Assembly (NCBI RefSeq): GCF_007097155.1
Contig: NZ_VJWA01000002.1
Span: forward strand, 434,001 to 498,000
Origin: Glacieibacterium frigidum
GTDB taxonomy: Bacteria; Pseudomonadota; Alphaproteobacteria; Sphingomonadales; Sphingomonadaceae
Length of the DNA stretch: 64,000 nucleotides
Reading direction: 5' to 3'
A model generated the notes under the pieces. The model ran no database searches and had not been told where the DNA came from. It worked only from the letters and a program-made list of their open reading frames with translations. The position numbers and the translations under genes were made by a program. Shown piece by piece: positions 17,452-26,007 of this stretch (its first letter is position 1; each line of letters starts with the position of its first letter).

Positions 17452-17958
17452 TCAGATCGCCAAAGCCCGCCACGGGCGCCACAGCGCGGTCACCCCCGCG
17501 GGCAATCCCTCGGCCGCCTCGTCGCGCGCCGCGAACAGCTGCGCGGCACAGCGCACGATCCCGGCGCGGACGCTCTCCGGAATGCCGTTCCAATCGGCGG
17601 CCAGCCCCGCGCGTGCCGAAACGGTGACGCGCGTCGTGGCGTCGCCCGACAACAGCCGGACCCAGCCGACGCCGTGGCGATCGATGTCGATCTCGCACGC
17701 CCCGGCCGGCAGCGGCCCGTCGGCGCCCGTCACGCCGGTGATCGCGACGACGGGCACCGGCATCAGCCGCTGCCACCCGCCGCTCCCCGCCAGCACGGCA
17801 GTGAAGTCGCGCGCGATCAGCCACCGGCCGGTGAACGCCTCCGCCATGTCGGTCGCGGCGCGAACCAGCCCGGCGATCACCGCGTCCTCATGGCCGTCGT
17901 CGAGGCGCAGATACGCCTTGACCTCGTCGACCCCGACCGGGGTAACGCCCGCGATCAT
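17452..17958 (-). CDS. GTA head-tail connector (gp6-like)
   Basis: 168 residues. PVGVDEVKAYLRLDDGHEDAVIAGLVRAATDMAEAFTGRWLIARDF is the gp6/HK97 connector motif in which a helical pair binds under the portal. The ATG overlaps the upstream stop as TGATG. Confidence 0.9.
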   Translation of the reverse strand: MIAGVTPVGVDEVKAYLRLDDGHEDAVIAGLVRAATDMAEAFTGRWLIARDFTAVLAGSGGWQRLMPVPVVAITGVTGADGPLPAGACEIDIDRHGVGWVRLLSGDATTRVTVSARAGLAADWNGIPESVRAGIVRCAAQLFAARDEAAEGLPAGVTALWRPWRALAI

Positions 17959-18239
17959 CAGCGTTGCTCGATACGCAGCGTCACCGAGCGTTCGTCGGTG
18001 CGGCCGTCGCTGAGCGTGACGCGGTTAGCGACGCGGTACAGCTTGCCCGGCTCGCCGCCCGCCAGCGTCGCGGCGGTGCGCGTCGCGCTCCCCAGCTCGC
18101 CGGTGACGCGCACGCCCTCGGCCTCGTCGGGGGTGACGGCCCACACCGATCCGGTGATCGTCTGGCCCTGCAGATAGGCTGCGCCCCAGTCGACGGCGTA
18201 GTCGATTCCCGCCTGGGGGTCTTTCAGGAAGATGGTCAT
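17958..18239 (-). CDS. Small phage-type structural protein (fibre/adaptor-like)
   Basis: 93 residues: MTIFLKDPQAGIDYAVDWGAAYLQGQTITGSVWAVTPDEAEGVRV. The DP-A--DY--DW opening and a short Ig-like body ending TLSDGRTDERSVTLRI occur in small proteins of many siphophages, annotated as fibre-tail adaptors. It is absent from the R. capsulatus core set. It belongs to a three-gene group inserted between capsid and connector. Confidence 0.7.
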   Translation of the reverse strand: MTIFLKDPQAGIDYAVDWGAAYLQGQTITGSVWAVTPDEAEGVRVTGELGSATRTAATLAGGEPGKLYRVANRVTLSDGRTDERSVTLRIEQR

Positions 18240-18317
18240 TGTTCACCTTTCCCCTCCCCCACTGGGGGAGGGACCGGCGCGAAGCGCCAGGGAGGGGTTG
18301 GGAGAGGGTGCGTCGAA

Positions 18318-18400
18318 GCAGCGTCGCGGCAAAGCCGCGCCGTCGGATGGGTTGAGCGGGCAGGCCGCTCACCCGCCGTCCGGCTTCGCGCGAGTCCGCG
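18318..18400 (+). repeat. Dispersed extragenic repeat, copy 1
   Basis: The 83 bases from GCAGCGTCGCGGCAAAGCC to GCGCGAGTCCGCG recur, inverted and about 80 percent alike by eye, at 45989-46067 between dnaA and the next gene. The 18240-18317 stretch just before holds a separate GC-rich palindrome (CCCTCCCCCACTGGGGGAGGG). Together they occupy the 210-base gap between two head-module genes; no gene is seen there. Confidence 0.8.
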
Positions 18401-18449
18401 CGCAGCTAACGAGTGCAAGCGCACTCGCTTCGCTGCGCTCGGCCGCGCT

Positions 18450-18818
18450 TCAGCTGGGCGCCCCAATCTCCACCGCCCACGTCCCGATGCTCACCGTGCC
18501 GCCCGCGGGCAGCGCCTGCGCCGGGCAGGTCGTGACGTAGAGCAACGTCGAGGTCGCCGGATCGAGCAGGGCGATATGGTCGGCGGTGCCCGCCGCGACG
18601 ACGCTCAGTCCCGACTTGGCCGCGACGGTCACCTTACGGCCCGAGATGTCGCCGGCTGCGAGCGCGAAGTCGCCCGCCGCCAGCGTCGCCTCGGCGAGCT
18701 TGCCCGCGTCGGCAGCGGCGTAGGTCGCTGGCTGGCCCGCCACCGCGACCATGCGCGTCGCGGTCGCGACGAGGTTCAGCGCACCGTCGAGGACGGCGCC
18801 GTTCACGAATTTTGCCAT
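18450..18818 (-). CDS. Small phage-related protein, possible decoration protein
   Basis: 122 residues, Ala/Gly/Thr-rich, beta-strand pattern (MVAVAGQPATYAAADAGKLAEATLAAGDFALAAGDISGRKVTVAAKSGLSVVAAGTADHIALLD). It resembles small capsid-associated or decoration-like proteins found beside the DP-DY-DW family in sphingomonad phage clusters. Located 27 bases after the beta-helix gene. Function not proven. Confidence 0.65.
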   Translation of the reverse strand: MAKFVNGAVLDGALNLVATATRMVAVAGQPATYAAADAGKLAEATLAAGDFALAAGDISGRKVTVAAKSGLSVVAAGTADHIALLDPATSTLLYVTTCPAQALPAGGTVSIGTWAVEIGAPS

Positions 18819-18845
18819 GTGTCAGTCTCCAGTGGTGGTGAAAAA

Positions 18846-21521
18846 TCAGCAGACCAGCAGCAACCGGTCCGGTTCGACGACCTGCACGCGCACCTCGCCC
18901 GAGATGCGCATCAGGCGGGCGGTCGCGAACACCAGGTCGGGCAGCACCGCCGCCCCGAAATCGCGCGTGCCGTGGCTGGCCGAGGCGGGCGCGAGCATGA
19001 CCGTCTCGAGGGTCAGCAAGGGCGATCCCGCGAGCGACGCGAGCATCGACGGGGCTGGCATCAGCTCCGCCGACCAGAAGGTTGCCGGTGACGTCGCCAG
19101 CTGCAGGCTGCGTGCGCCGTACGGCCCCAGCTCCCCCGCCCACGCGATCAGCGGCGACCCCGACCCCGACGCCGAGAGCGCCCCGGCAGGCGCCAGCGCG
19201 ACCGCGACCACCGCCGGCACGTCGTTGGCACCGCTGGCGAAGGTTGTGCCGCGCACTGCGCCGGTCCGGTCGCGATCGACATTGGCGCGGCGGGCGCGCC
19301 CGGCGGTCAGCGACGTTGCAGCCGGGCGGTAGGTGCCGCCCCCCGTGCCCGTGCCATAGGCCGAGCGGTCGTCGGGCCAGTTCGCCGCCGCGCCGACCGT
19401 CTGGACGCTGCGCACGCCCATATATTCGAACGCGAAATTGCCTGCAGACGCATGCCGGCCGAAATCGACATTCGCCTCGAAGCCGACCCCGTAGGTAATC
19501 GACCAGGTGTCGACCATGTGCGGGCGATAGCCGTTGGGGGTGCCGCGCATCGTGGCGGTCTGCGGGTCGTTGAAGGCGTCGTGCTTGGTCGGTGCCCAGT
19601 CGAAGACGTTGTTCGCGACCCGGTTGCCGAACGCCTGGTTGAGCACGGTGTTGGTGTCGGCGACGCTCGTCACCGGCGGGTCCGAATAGAAGAGGTTGCA
19701 GCGCTCGCCGGCGAAGCTGTTCCCCTCGACGATGTTGTAGCTCATCGTCGCGAGGATCTCCTCGCCGAAGGAGAAGAACGGCTGCTGGTCGGTGCCGATG
19801 CGCTCGCACAGGTTGTTGACGAAGGCGAGGCGGCGATAGCTGGGGTTGGGCGTGCCCGCCATCGCCGCGGGAACCGCCACCGTCGTCCAGGCGCGGCCCT
19901 TGACGCTGCGCAGGTCGACGCCGGTGATGACGACGTCCTCGCTGTTGCCCTGCGTCACCACGGCCTGGCCGCCGACCCCGGCGATGACACCCGTCGCGGT
20001 GCTGTCCTCGGTCGCCGGGATGAAGCGCCCGCCCAGGACGGCAGCGGCGTCGGCGGTGCGGCTCCACTCGCAATTGCGCAGCAGGCCGATCAGCTGCGTC
20101 GACCCGCCGAAGCGGCTGCCCGAACGCCACCAGCGCGAGCGCACCGCGTTCAGCGGCAATTGCCCCGCAACCGCGCCGAGGAACGCCGTGACGGCGCTGC
20201 CCTCGCTGCCCGCCTTGCCGCGCACCTCGACGTTTTCGAGGGTGCAATAGGCGGTGCCCGATCCGAACAGCGCGGTGCCGCCGATCTCCAGGCGCAGGTT
20301 GCGATAATTGAGCCGAGTGACGCGCGCGATGGGCGCGCTGGCCTGCGTCCGCAGGATGCAGTTGGCGCGCGGGTCGGCGTCGTCGGGGTCGCCCTCCACG
20401 ACGACCGGCAGCTCCGACGACGTCAGGCCGAACGACACCGTCGTCGAACCCGGGACATGGGTGCCCGCCGCGAGCCGGATCATCGCGCCGTCGGTCGCCC
20501 GCAGCGCACTCGCGCCGCCGTTCGCCGCAGTGAGGGTGCGGTTGGCGAGGTACAGCGCCTGGATCGCGGTGGTGATGTTGGCCGGGCGCGACCCCAAAGC
20601 CAGCGCCTTCGCCGCCGCGTGGCTGGGCTGCACCATCGCGAGGCTGGCGGTCGTGGTGCCGGCGGGATCGACGAACAGATATTGCCCGGCATAGCGAGTG
20701 CCCGCAGGGTCGTAGCCGACGACGTGCGGCCGCTGCGCGCTGTCGCCGTAGCCCGCGGTGGCGAGGCCGGTCATGCTGCGCGTGCCGGCCGGATCGGTCG
20801 AGCGCATCGCGCCCAGCCAGGGGTAGACCTCGGCATCGCAGCGCAGCAGCCCGGCGGTCAGCGCCGTCGCGGTCGCCGGGTCGATGGTCACGCGGTAGCA
20901 GCGCAGCGCGTCGCCGTACGCGGTGGAGGTCGACAGCGCGGTCGCCCAGGCGGTCTTGACGGTGGTGCCGTCGGTGACGGTGAACTTGACCCCCGCAACC
21001 GGCGCCACACCCTGCGGATGGTGCGAGAAGGCGACGAGCTCGACGTCGAAGGCGCCGGTCTCCCGGCGATAGCCGAGCCGCGCCCAGCGGAAGATCGGCA
21101 CCGCCGCGACGAAGGTCGAGTTGTTGGTGACGGCGATCCCCGCCTGCGCCGCCGCGCCGCTGCGCCAGCCGGCGAGCACGGTGCAGGCGACGCTGGTCTC
21201 GGTCGCGTGGACGAACTCGGACAGCGCCAGGCGGACGGTGACGGTGCCGTTGCCGTTGTCGGTCTCGTCGATGACGGGCGTGGTGGGCGACGCCGGGTTG
21301 ACGGGTTTGCGCAGGGGCTTGGTGGCGACCAGCGTGCGGGCGCTGGGGTTTGAGGCGACCGTGCCGCCCGACGGCGCGAAGCCGGGGTGGACGCACGCCA
21401 GCGCGACGCGGGGGCTGCCGTCGGGGTCGAGGGCGTAGGTGGCGAAGCTGCCGGGGGTGCCGGTGACGGTCAGGCGCAGCACCCAGCCGTTCGCCTCCAC
21501 CGAGGCGGCGGTGATTGTCAT
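18846..21521 (-). CDS. Large probable beta-helix protein in the GTA head module
   Basis: 891 residues starting MTITAASVEANGW; AAGGAA precedes the ATG. The N-terminal ~230 residues are Ig-like strands (LRLTVTGTPGSFATYALDPDG). A long central region shows parallel beta-helix features: repeated Asn ladders and short strands (RNLRLEIGGTALFGSGTAYCTLENVEVRG, YNIVEGNSFAGERCNLFYSD, RVANNVFDW), as in pectate-lyase-like tailspikes. The C-terminal ~200 residues resemble a virion attachment domain. Normal GTA clusters run from capsid directly to gp6; this protein sits between them, so a capsid or head spike is one idea. Confidence 0.75.
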   Translation of the reverse strand: MTITAASVEANGWVLRLTVTGTPGSFATYALDPDGSPRVALACVHPGFAPSGGTVASNPSARTLVATKPLRKPVNPASPTTPVIDETDNGNGTVTVRLALSEFVHATETSVACTVLAGWRSGAAAQAGIAVTNNSTFVAAVPIFRWARLGYRRETGAFDVELVAFSHHPQGVAPVAGVKFTVTDGTTVKTAWATALSTSTAYGDALRCYRVTIDPATATALTAGLLRCDAEVYPWLGAMRSTDPAGTRSMTGLATAGYGDSAQRPHVVGYDPAGTRYAGQYLFVDPAGTTTASLAMVQPSHAAAKALALGSRPANITTAIQALYLANRTLTAANGGASALRATDGAMIRLAAGTHVPGSTTVSFGLTSSELPVVVEGDPDDADPRANCILRTQASAPIARVTRLNYRNLRLEIGGTALFGSGTAYCTLENVEVRGKAGSEGSAVTAFLGAVAGQLPLNAVRSRWWRSGSRFGGSTQLIGLLRNCEWSRTADAAAVLGGRFIPATEDSTATGVIAGVGGQAVVTQGNSEDVVITGVDLRSVKGRAWTTVAVPAAMAGTPNPSYRRLAFVNNLCERIGTDQQPFFSFGEEILATMSYNIVEGNSFAGERCNLFYSDPPVTSVADTNTVLNQAFGNRVANNVFDWAPTKHDAFNDPQTATMRGTPNGYRPHMVDTWSITYGVGFEANVDFGRHASAGNFAFEYMGVRSVQTVGAAANWPDDRSAYGTGTGGGTYRPAATSLTAGRARRANVDRDRTGAVRGTTFASGANDVPAVVAVALAPAGALSASGSGSPLIAWAGELGPYGARSLQLATSPATFWSAELMPAPSMLASLAGSPLLTLETVMLAPASASHGTRDFGAAVLPDLVFATARLMRISGEVRVQVVEPDRLLLVC

Positions 21522-21545
21522 AGCGGTTCCTTTGGATTGATCGCT

Positions 21546-21660
21546 CCCCTCCCCTTCAGGGGAGGCGCGAGAGACGCGCGGCACGCGCGGCCCGGGGGTG
21601 GGGCAGGCCGCGATCACCCAACGTCCCCACCCCCCGACCCCCTCCCCTGAAGGGGAGGGG
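21546..21660. repeat. Pair of GC-rich palindromic repeats, inverted
   Basis: 21546-21603 carries CCCCTCCCCTTCAGGGGAGG followed by a conserved tail (GAGACGCGCGGCACGCGCGGCC). 21622-21660 holds the inverted core CCCCCTCCCCTGAAGGGGAG. The first element is nearly identical to 33248-33305. They fill the space between the capsid and beta-helix genes, and no gene is seen there. Confidence 0.8.
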
Positions 21661-21669
21661 GAGCAAGCG

Positions 21670-22773
21670 TCAGCTCACGGCGAACTTCATCAGCTTCAGC
21701 GCATGCGCGTTGACCAGCGCCCCGCCGACGCGCCGCGTCGCGTAGAAGTGCACGAACGGCTTGTTCGAATAGGGATCGCGAAGCACCTGCGTCGCGGTCC
21801 GGTCGGCGATCAGGTACGCCGCCTCGAAATTGCCGAAGGCCACGGCCAAGCTGTTCGTCGCGATGTCGGGCATCGCCTCGGCCTCGACGACCGGATAGCC
21901 GAGCAAAGTCGCGGGCTGGCCGGCGGTCATCGCGGGCTGCCAGAGATACTGGCCCGTCGTGTCCTTCAGCTGGCGCGTCTTCGACAGCGTCGCGGCGCTC
22001 ATCACGAAGCACGCCCCCTGCCGGTACGGCGCCCGCAGCGCATGGACGAGGTCGATCAGCTTGTCGGCGCTCGCGAAGCCGGTCGTCGACCCGCTCGGAA
22101 GGTACTGGACGGTGCCGAAGGGGCGCGTCGCGTCGTCGGCGGTGCTCGTCGGATAGGTCAGGAAGCCCTTGGGCTTGGTCAGGCCGTCGCCGTTCACGAA
22201 CGCCACCCCCTCGGCACGCGCGAATTCGCGGCCGATCTCGCCCGCCAGCCACGCCTCGACGTCGAACATCGCATCGTCGAGCATCGCCTGGCTGGCCGCC
22301 GGGTTGGCGTACAGCTCGCCCATCGGCGGCGCGATCTCCTGAAAGGCGTCGGTCGCGGTCTCGGGGCGCGGGCCCGTCTCGCTGACCCAGCCGCTGGCGA
22401 TGCCGCCGACCGCGATCAGCTTGCGGTAGCCCGCCGAACCGATCTGGACCACCTGCGCGATCGACCGGATCGGCGAGATCGACTTGAGCACCCGGTCGAT
22501 CGCGGCGTCGATCTCGCGCGGCACCGCGACGCCGCCGTCGCCGGGCGTCGTGCCGTTCATCGACTTGGTCTCGGCGACCTCAAGGCCCTTGCGCAGGTAA
22601 CGCTCGGTAAAGCCGTGGCTCACGGGCACGTCGGCCTTCAGCGCGGGGCGCGACAGCGGCAGCGCGTTCAATCGCGCGACATCGGCCTTCAGCGCGGCGA
22701 TATCGGTCGCCGTGGTGTCGGCGTGCGCCTCGAACACGCCCTCGAGGGCATCCGCCTTGGTTTCATAGGTCAT
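21670..22773 (-). CDS. Major capsid protein, HK97 fold (gp5-like)
   Basis: 367 residues. Residues 1-75 form a coiled, helical delta-like domain (ALEGVFEAHADTTATDIAALKADVARLNAL); the GTA capsid N-terminus is removed by the prohead protease. The body (DGGVAVPREIDAAIDRVLKSISPIRSIAQVVQI, YANPAASQAMLDDAMFDVEAWLAGEIGREFARAEGVAFVNGDG, LLGYPVVEAEAMP, DRTATQVLRDPYSNKPFVHFYATRRVGG) is typical HK97 capsid. AAGGAG lies before the ATG. Confidence 0.96.
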   Translation of the reverse strand: MTYETKADALEGVFEAHADTTATDIAALKADVARLNALPLSRPALKADVPVSHGFTERYLRKGLEVAETKSMNGTTPGDGGVAVPREIDAAIDRVLKSISPIRSIAQVVQIGSAGYRKLIAVGGIASGWVSETGPRPETATDAFQEIAPPMGELYANPAASQAMLDDAMFDVEAWLAGEIGREFARAEGVAFVNGDGLTKPKGFLTYPTSTADDATRPFGTVQYLPSGSTTGFASADKLIDLVHALRAPYRQGACFVMSAATLSKTRQLKDTTGQYLWQPAMTAGQPATLLGYPVVEAEAMPDIATNSLAVAFGNFEAAYLIADRTATQVLRDPYSNKPFVHFYATRRVGGALVNAHALKLMKFAVS

Positions 22774-22784
22774 GCAGTCTCTCC

Positions 22785-23177
22785 TTAAAAATCTTGCGCG
22801 AAGGCGATCACCCGCGCCGCGCGTTGCATCGGAAAGGTCACCAGCGAGACTTCGAGCAGGTCGAGCGCGAGCAGCTCGCGCGTCCCCCGCCCCGGGCGGC
22901 TGGCGCGCACCCGGTAGCCGAACGACAGCCCGTCGAGGGCGCCGGCCTTGAGCAGGGTCGCGGCATCGTTCCCCCGCCGCGTATCGGCAATGCGCGCCAC
23001 GACCCGCAGCCCGCGGGCATCCTCGGACAGGCTCTCGACGAACCCGATCGGCTCGTCGGTCGCGTGCTGCCACAGCAGCGGCACTCGCGGGCTCGCGTCG
23101 GCAAAGGCGCCGCGCCGCACGACGTCGCCGCCGCTGTCGGGCGCGTCGAAGATGCTGGCATAACCCGCCAGCCTCAT
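22785..23177 (-). CDS. HK97-type prohead protease (gp4-like)
   Basis: 130 residues with the herpes-protease-like fold. Catalytic His is in LLWQHATDEPIG (H38) and catalytic Ser in LDGLSFGYR (S85). It cleaves the capsid N-terminal scaffold during maturation. ATGA overlap with the preceding gene. The short length is usual for the protease of GTA clusters. Confidence 0.93.
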   Translation of the reverse strand: MRLAGYASIFDAPDSGGDVVRRGAFADASPRVPLLWQHATDEPIGFVESLSEDARGLRVVARIADTRRGNDAATLLKAGALDGLSFGYRVRASRPGRGTRELLALDLLEVSLVTFPMQRAARVIAFAQDF

Positions 23178-23461
23178 CGCACCATCCCCAGCTTGATCGC
23201 GAGACCCAGGATCAGCAGCGCGATCATCCCGCGAACCGCCCAGGTGACGACGGCGCGCGCGGCGCTCGACTTGGCGTCGCGCCAGCCCTGGACGAGCTGG
23301 CGCAGGTCGCCGATGTCCTTGCCCGCGGCCTCGTCGTGCAGGCCGATGCGGCTCAGCGCGCGCGTCGCGCCCGCCTCGCTCGCGGCCTCGACCAGGTCGA
23401 TCAATTGTGCCGCATCGGCACCCTGCGCACTCGCCGCGGCGAGCAGCTTGCTGACGTTCAT
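23174..23461 (-). CDS. Small membrane protein of the GTA head module (DUF6127-like, gp3.5 position)
   Basis: 95 residues. The N-terminal two thirds is helical (LLAAASAQGADAAQLIDLVEAASEAGATRALSRIGLHDEAAGKDIGDLRQLVQGWRDAKSSAAR) and residues ~77-92 form one transmembrane helix (GMIALLILGLAIKLGM). It fits the small gene always found between portal and protease in alphaproteobacterial GTAs. The ATG overlaps the portal stop (ATGA). Role unknown. Confidence 0.8.
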   Translation of the reverse strand: MNVSKLLAAASAQGADAAQLIDLVEAASEAGATRALSRIGLHDEAAGKDIGDLRQLVQGWRDAKSSAARAVVTWAVRGMIALLILGLAIKLGMVR

Positions 23462-24561
23462 GAATTCACTCCCAACAATGCGCGCTTCTCGTCGTCGGAC
23501 AGGAAGGCGGCGCCCGCGACCTGCCCCCACAGCCGCGCGCGGTCCTCCGACAGGGCCGGAATCGCGTCGCGGTCGATGTCGAGCACCAGGTCGGGCCACC
23601 AGTCCTGCAGATGCCGCGACAGGCCGCCCAGGATGCGCGCGCACAGCGGCAGCAGCGTCAGCCGCCACAGCGCCATGTTGGCCTCGCGGTAATTGGCGTA
23701 GGTCGCGTCGCCGGGCAGGCCGAGCAGCATCGGCGGCACCCCGAACGCCAGCGCGATCTCGCGGCTGGCGGTGTCTCGGACGCGGACGAAGTCCATCTCC
23801 GCAGGCGTCAGCGACAGCGGCTGCCAGCGCATCCCGCCATCGAGCAGCATGGGGCGCCCGGCGTTCGCCGCACCCATGTACTGCTCACCCATCTGGTCCT
23901 TCAGCCGCTCGTACTGCGCCGCCGACAGCGCCGATCCGTCGCCGGGTTCGTAGACCAGCGCGCCGCTCGGCCGCGCCGCATTGTCGAGCAGCGACTTGTT
24001 CCAGCGCGCCGCCGCATTGTGGACGTCGACCGCGCTTGCCGCCGCCCCCAGGCAACCGAGCCCATAGTGATCGTCGAGCGGGTGGTACGCCCGCAGGTGC
24101 AGCAGCCCCGCCGCATCGCCCCGCGTCTCCGCCGGATAGCGCGTCGCGACATCACCGGCACGATACAGATACGCCACCGGCCAGCCGCTCGCATCGGCCT
24201 CCACCGTCAGGCGCTCTGGCCGCAGCGCGTACAGCGCGACGGGCAGTCCGGCGGCCCCCAGCGCCACCTCGACATAGGCATTGCCGTGAAGGAGCAGGTT
24301 TGCCGCGATGGTTTCGAGGAGCGCACCGTCGCGGCCGAGCAATGCCAGCGCCGGATGGCCGGCGGGGGTCGACTGGATCGGCGCACCGGCGACGCCTTCC
24401 GCGATCAGCCGCACGCTGCGCTGCGCCACCGGATTGGCGAGGAAGGCGGCGCGGACCTGCGCCTCGTAACTGCGCGGCGGGTCGGATTGCGCCCAGGCGC
24501 TGAGCCACGGCGCGCGCGGCACCGACGCGCGGGCGCGCTTGGTGAGGAAGGGGAATTTCAT
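23458..24561 (-). CDS. Portal protein (gp3-like)
   Basis: 367 residues with HK97-type portal pattern: ANPVAQRSVRLIAEGVAGAPI, LLHGNAYVEVALGAAGLPVALYALRPERLTVE, LLHLRAYHPLDDHYGLGCLGAAA, and the C-terminal REIALAFGVPPMLLGLPGDATYANYREANMALWRLTLLPL. It forms the dodecameric DNA entry ring. A longer frame would start within a palindromic repeat, so I use the ATG at 24561 after GAGAGG. Confidence 0.96.
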   Translation of the reverse strand: MKFPFLTKRARASVPRAPWLSAWAQSDPPRSYEAQVRAAFLANPVAQRSVRLIAEGVAGAPIQSTPAGHPALALLGRDGALLETIAANLLLHGNAYVEVALGAAGLPVALYALRPERLTVEADASGWPVAYLYRAGDVATRYPAETRGDAAGLLHLRAYHPLDDHYGLGCLGAAASAVDVHNAAARWNKSLLDNAARPSGALVYEPGDGSALSAAQYERLKDQMGEQYMGAANAGRPMLLDGGMRWQPLSLTPAEMDFVRVRDTASREIALAFGVPPMLLGLPGDATYANYREANMALWRLTLLPLCARILGGLSRHLQDWWPDLVLDIDRDAIPALSEDRARLWGQVAGAAFLSDDEKRALLGVNS

Positions 24562-24599
24562 ATGTGGGCCTCTCTCGATTGGAGGTGGCGCAAAATCTT

Positions 24600-24707
24600 C
24601 GTCATCCCCGCGAAGGCGGGGACCCAAGGTCACCGATCGCGGACAAAGGGGTGCCGGTGTCGAAGCGAAGTCCGTGACTTTGGGTCCCCGCCTTCGCGGG
24701 GATGACG
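24600..24707. repeat. Extragenic inverted repeat (34 bp arms) between terminase and portal genes
   Basis: 24600-24633 and 24674-24707 are inverted copies, one mismatch in 34, with core TCATCCCCGCGAAGGCGGGG. This core looks like a common alphaproteobacterial extragenic repeat. It occupies most of the 177-base gap between gp2 and gp3; nothing else is seen there. Confidence 0.9.
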
Positions 24708-24738
24708 ACAGGGTGCGCGCCACTTGGCGCGCCCGCGT

Positions 24739-26007
24739 TCACAACATCCGCACACCCGGCTCGGCGCGGCGCTTACCCAGCATCAGCTCGGTCAGCGCCC
24801 ACACCAGCGCGTCGGCGCGGTCGGGCGACCCCGGCCCGTCCCACGCGCCGCCGCGGCCGAGCGCGCACATCTCGTCCTCGAGGTCCGGGAACACGCCGGC
24901 GTGGCTGACGCGCCCCGCGTCGTAGAGCGCCGCCACCGGCTCGGCGCGCGCCACCTTGCCGGCGCTCGCGTGCACCGCGCGGACGTTGAGGTTACTGTCG
25001 ACCCCGCGCAGCGTGTGGGTGACCATCGTGCCGCCGTTGTTCGCCTCGGCGATCACCAGATCGGCCCCGAAGTCGTCCGCCGCCGCGACCACTGCCCTTG
25101 CCCACGCCGCCGGCTGCAAGCCCTGGACGCTGCGGTCGGCGAGCACGATGCCGCGCCCCTTGGCGTCGAGCCCCGCGACGACGATCCCGCAGGCGTCGGC
25201 CCGCGCCCCCGCCCCGGCGGGCGGATCGACCGCGACGACGATGCGCACGCAGGGCGGCGCCGAGCCGATACGGCACGCCTCCAGTCCCTCGCGCGACCAC
25301 AGCGCGCCTTCGGTCGCGTCGACGAATTCGCCGTCGAGCTCCTGCCGCCCGCGTGCCGTGCCGGCATAGTCGCGGGTCAGCCCCTCGACGAAGGGCGCCG
25401 GCAGGTTCGCGGCATTGTCCGCCGTGCGGCCACGCGTCGTCACCACGCCGGGGGCCACGGCGAGCTGCTTCAGCCAGCGCAGCGGCTTGGGCGTCGTGGT
25501 TAGCAGCAGCCGCGGATGGTCGCCCAGCCGCAGCGCCATGCGCAGGTTCGCGAGCACCGCGTCGCCGCGGTCCCAGTGCGCCGCCTCGTCGCCCCAGGCG
25601 AAGTGGAAGCTGGGCCCGCGAACCTGTTCGGTGTCGGCGGCCGAGAACAGCATCGCCGACGAGCCCCCCGGCCAGGCGAGGCGACGGCGCGCGGGCGAGA
25701 AGTTGATCGCCGGGTTGCGCGCCAGCAACCCCGCCTCCCCCTCGACCATCACCGCGCGCGCGTCGGCGGCGGTCGCGGCGATCAGCGCGATGCGGGCGCC
25801 GGGGCAGCCGATCGCCAACTCGTCGATGAAGGCAGCGCCAGTCGCTGTCTTGCCGAAGCCGCGACCCGCGAGGATCAGCCAGGTGGTCCAGTCGCCTTTC
25901 GGCGGCTTTTGCGGGCCGCGCACCATGAAGCTTTCGGCAACCGCCACGGCGTCGTCGGCTGGGATCGCCGCGACCTGGTCGACGGTCAGCGCGTCATCGG
26001 CGCTCAT
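24739..26007 (-). CDS. Terminase large subunit (gp2-like)
   Basis: 422 residues. The ATPase domain has Walker A GRGFGKT (residues 48-54) and Walker B with catalytic Glu in HFAWGDEAAHW (D140, E141). The RNase-H-like nuclease domain begins at VRIVVAVDPPAG (Asp ~259), with EANNGG and a terminal DRADALVWALTEL Asp. This motor packages DNA into the head. Its start overlaps the gp1-like stop. Confidence 0.96.
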   Translation of the reverse strand: MSADDALTVDQVAAIPADDAVAVAESFMVRGPQKPPKGDWTTWLILAGRGFGKTATGAAFIDELAIGCPGARIALIAATAADARAVMVEGEAGLLARNPAINFSPARRRLAWPGGSSAMLFSAADTEQVRGPSFHFAWGDEAAHWDRGDAVLANLRMALRLGDHPRLLLTTTPKPLRWLKQLAVAPGVVTTRGRTADNAANLPAPFVEGLTRDYAGTARGRQELDGEFVDATEGALWSREGLEACRIGSAPPCVRIVVAVDPPAGAGARADACGIVVAGLDAKGRGIVLADRSVQGLQPAAWARAVVAAADDFGADLVIAEANNGGTMVTHTLRGVDSNLNVRAVHASAGKVARAEPVAALYDAGRVSHAGVFPDLEDEMCALGRGGAWDGPGSPDRADALVWALTELMLGKRRAEPGVRML

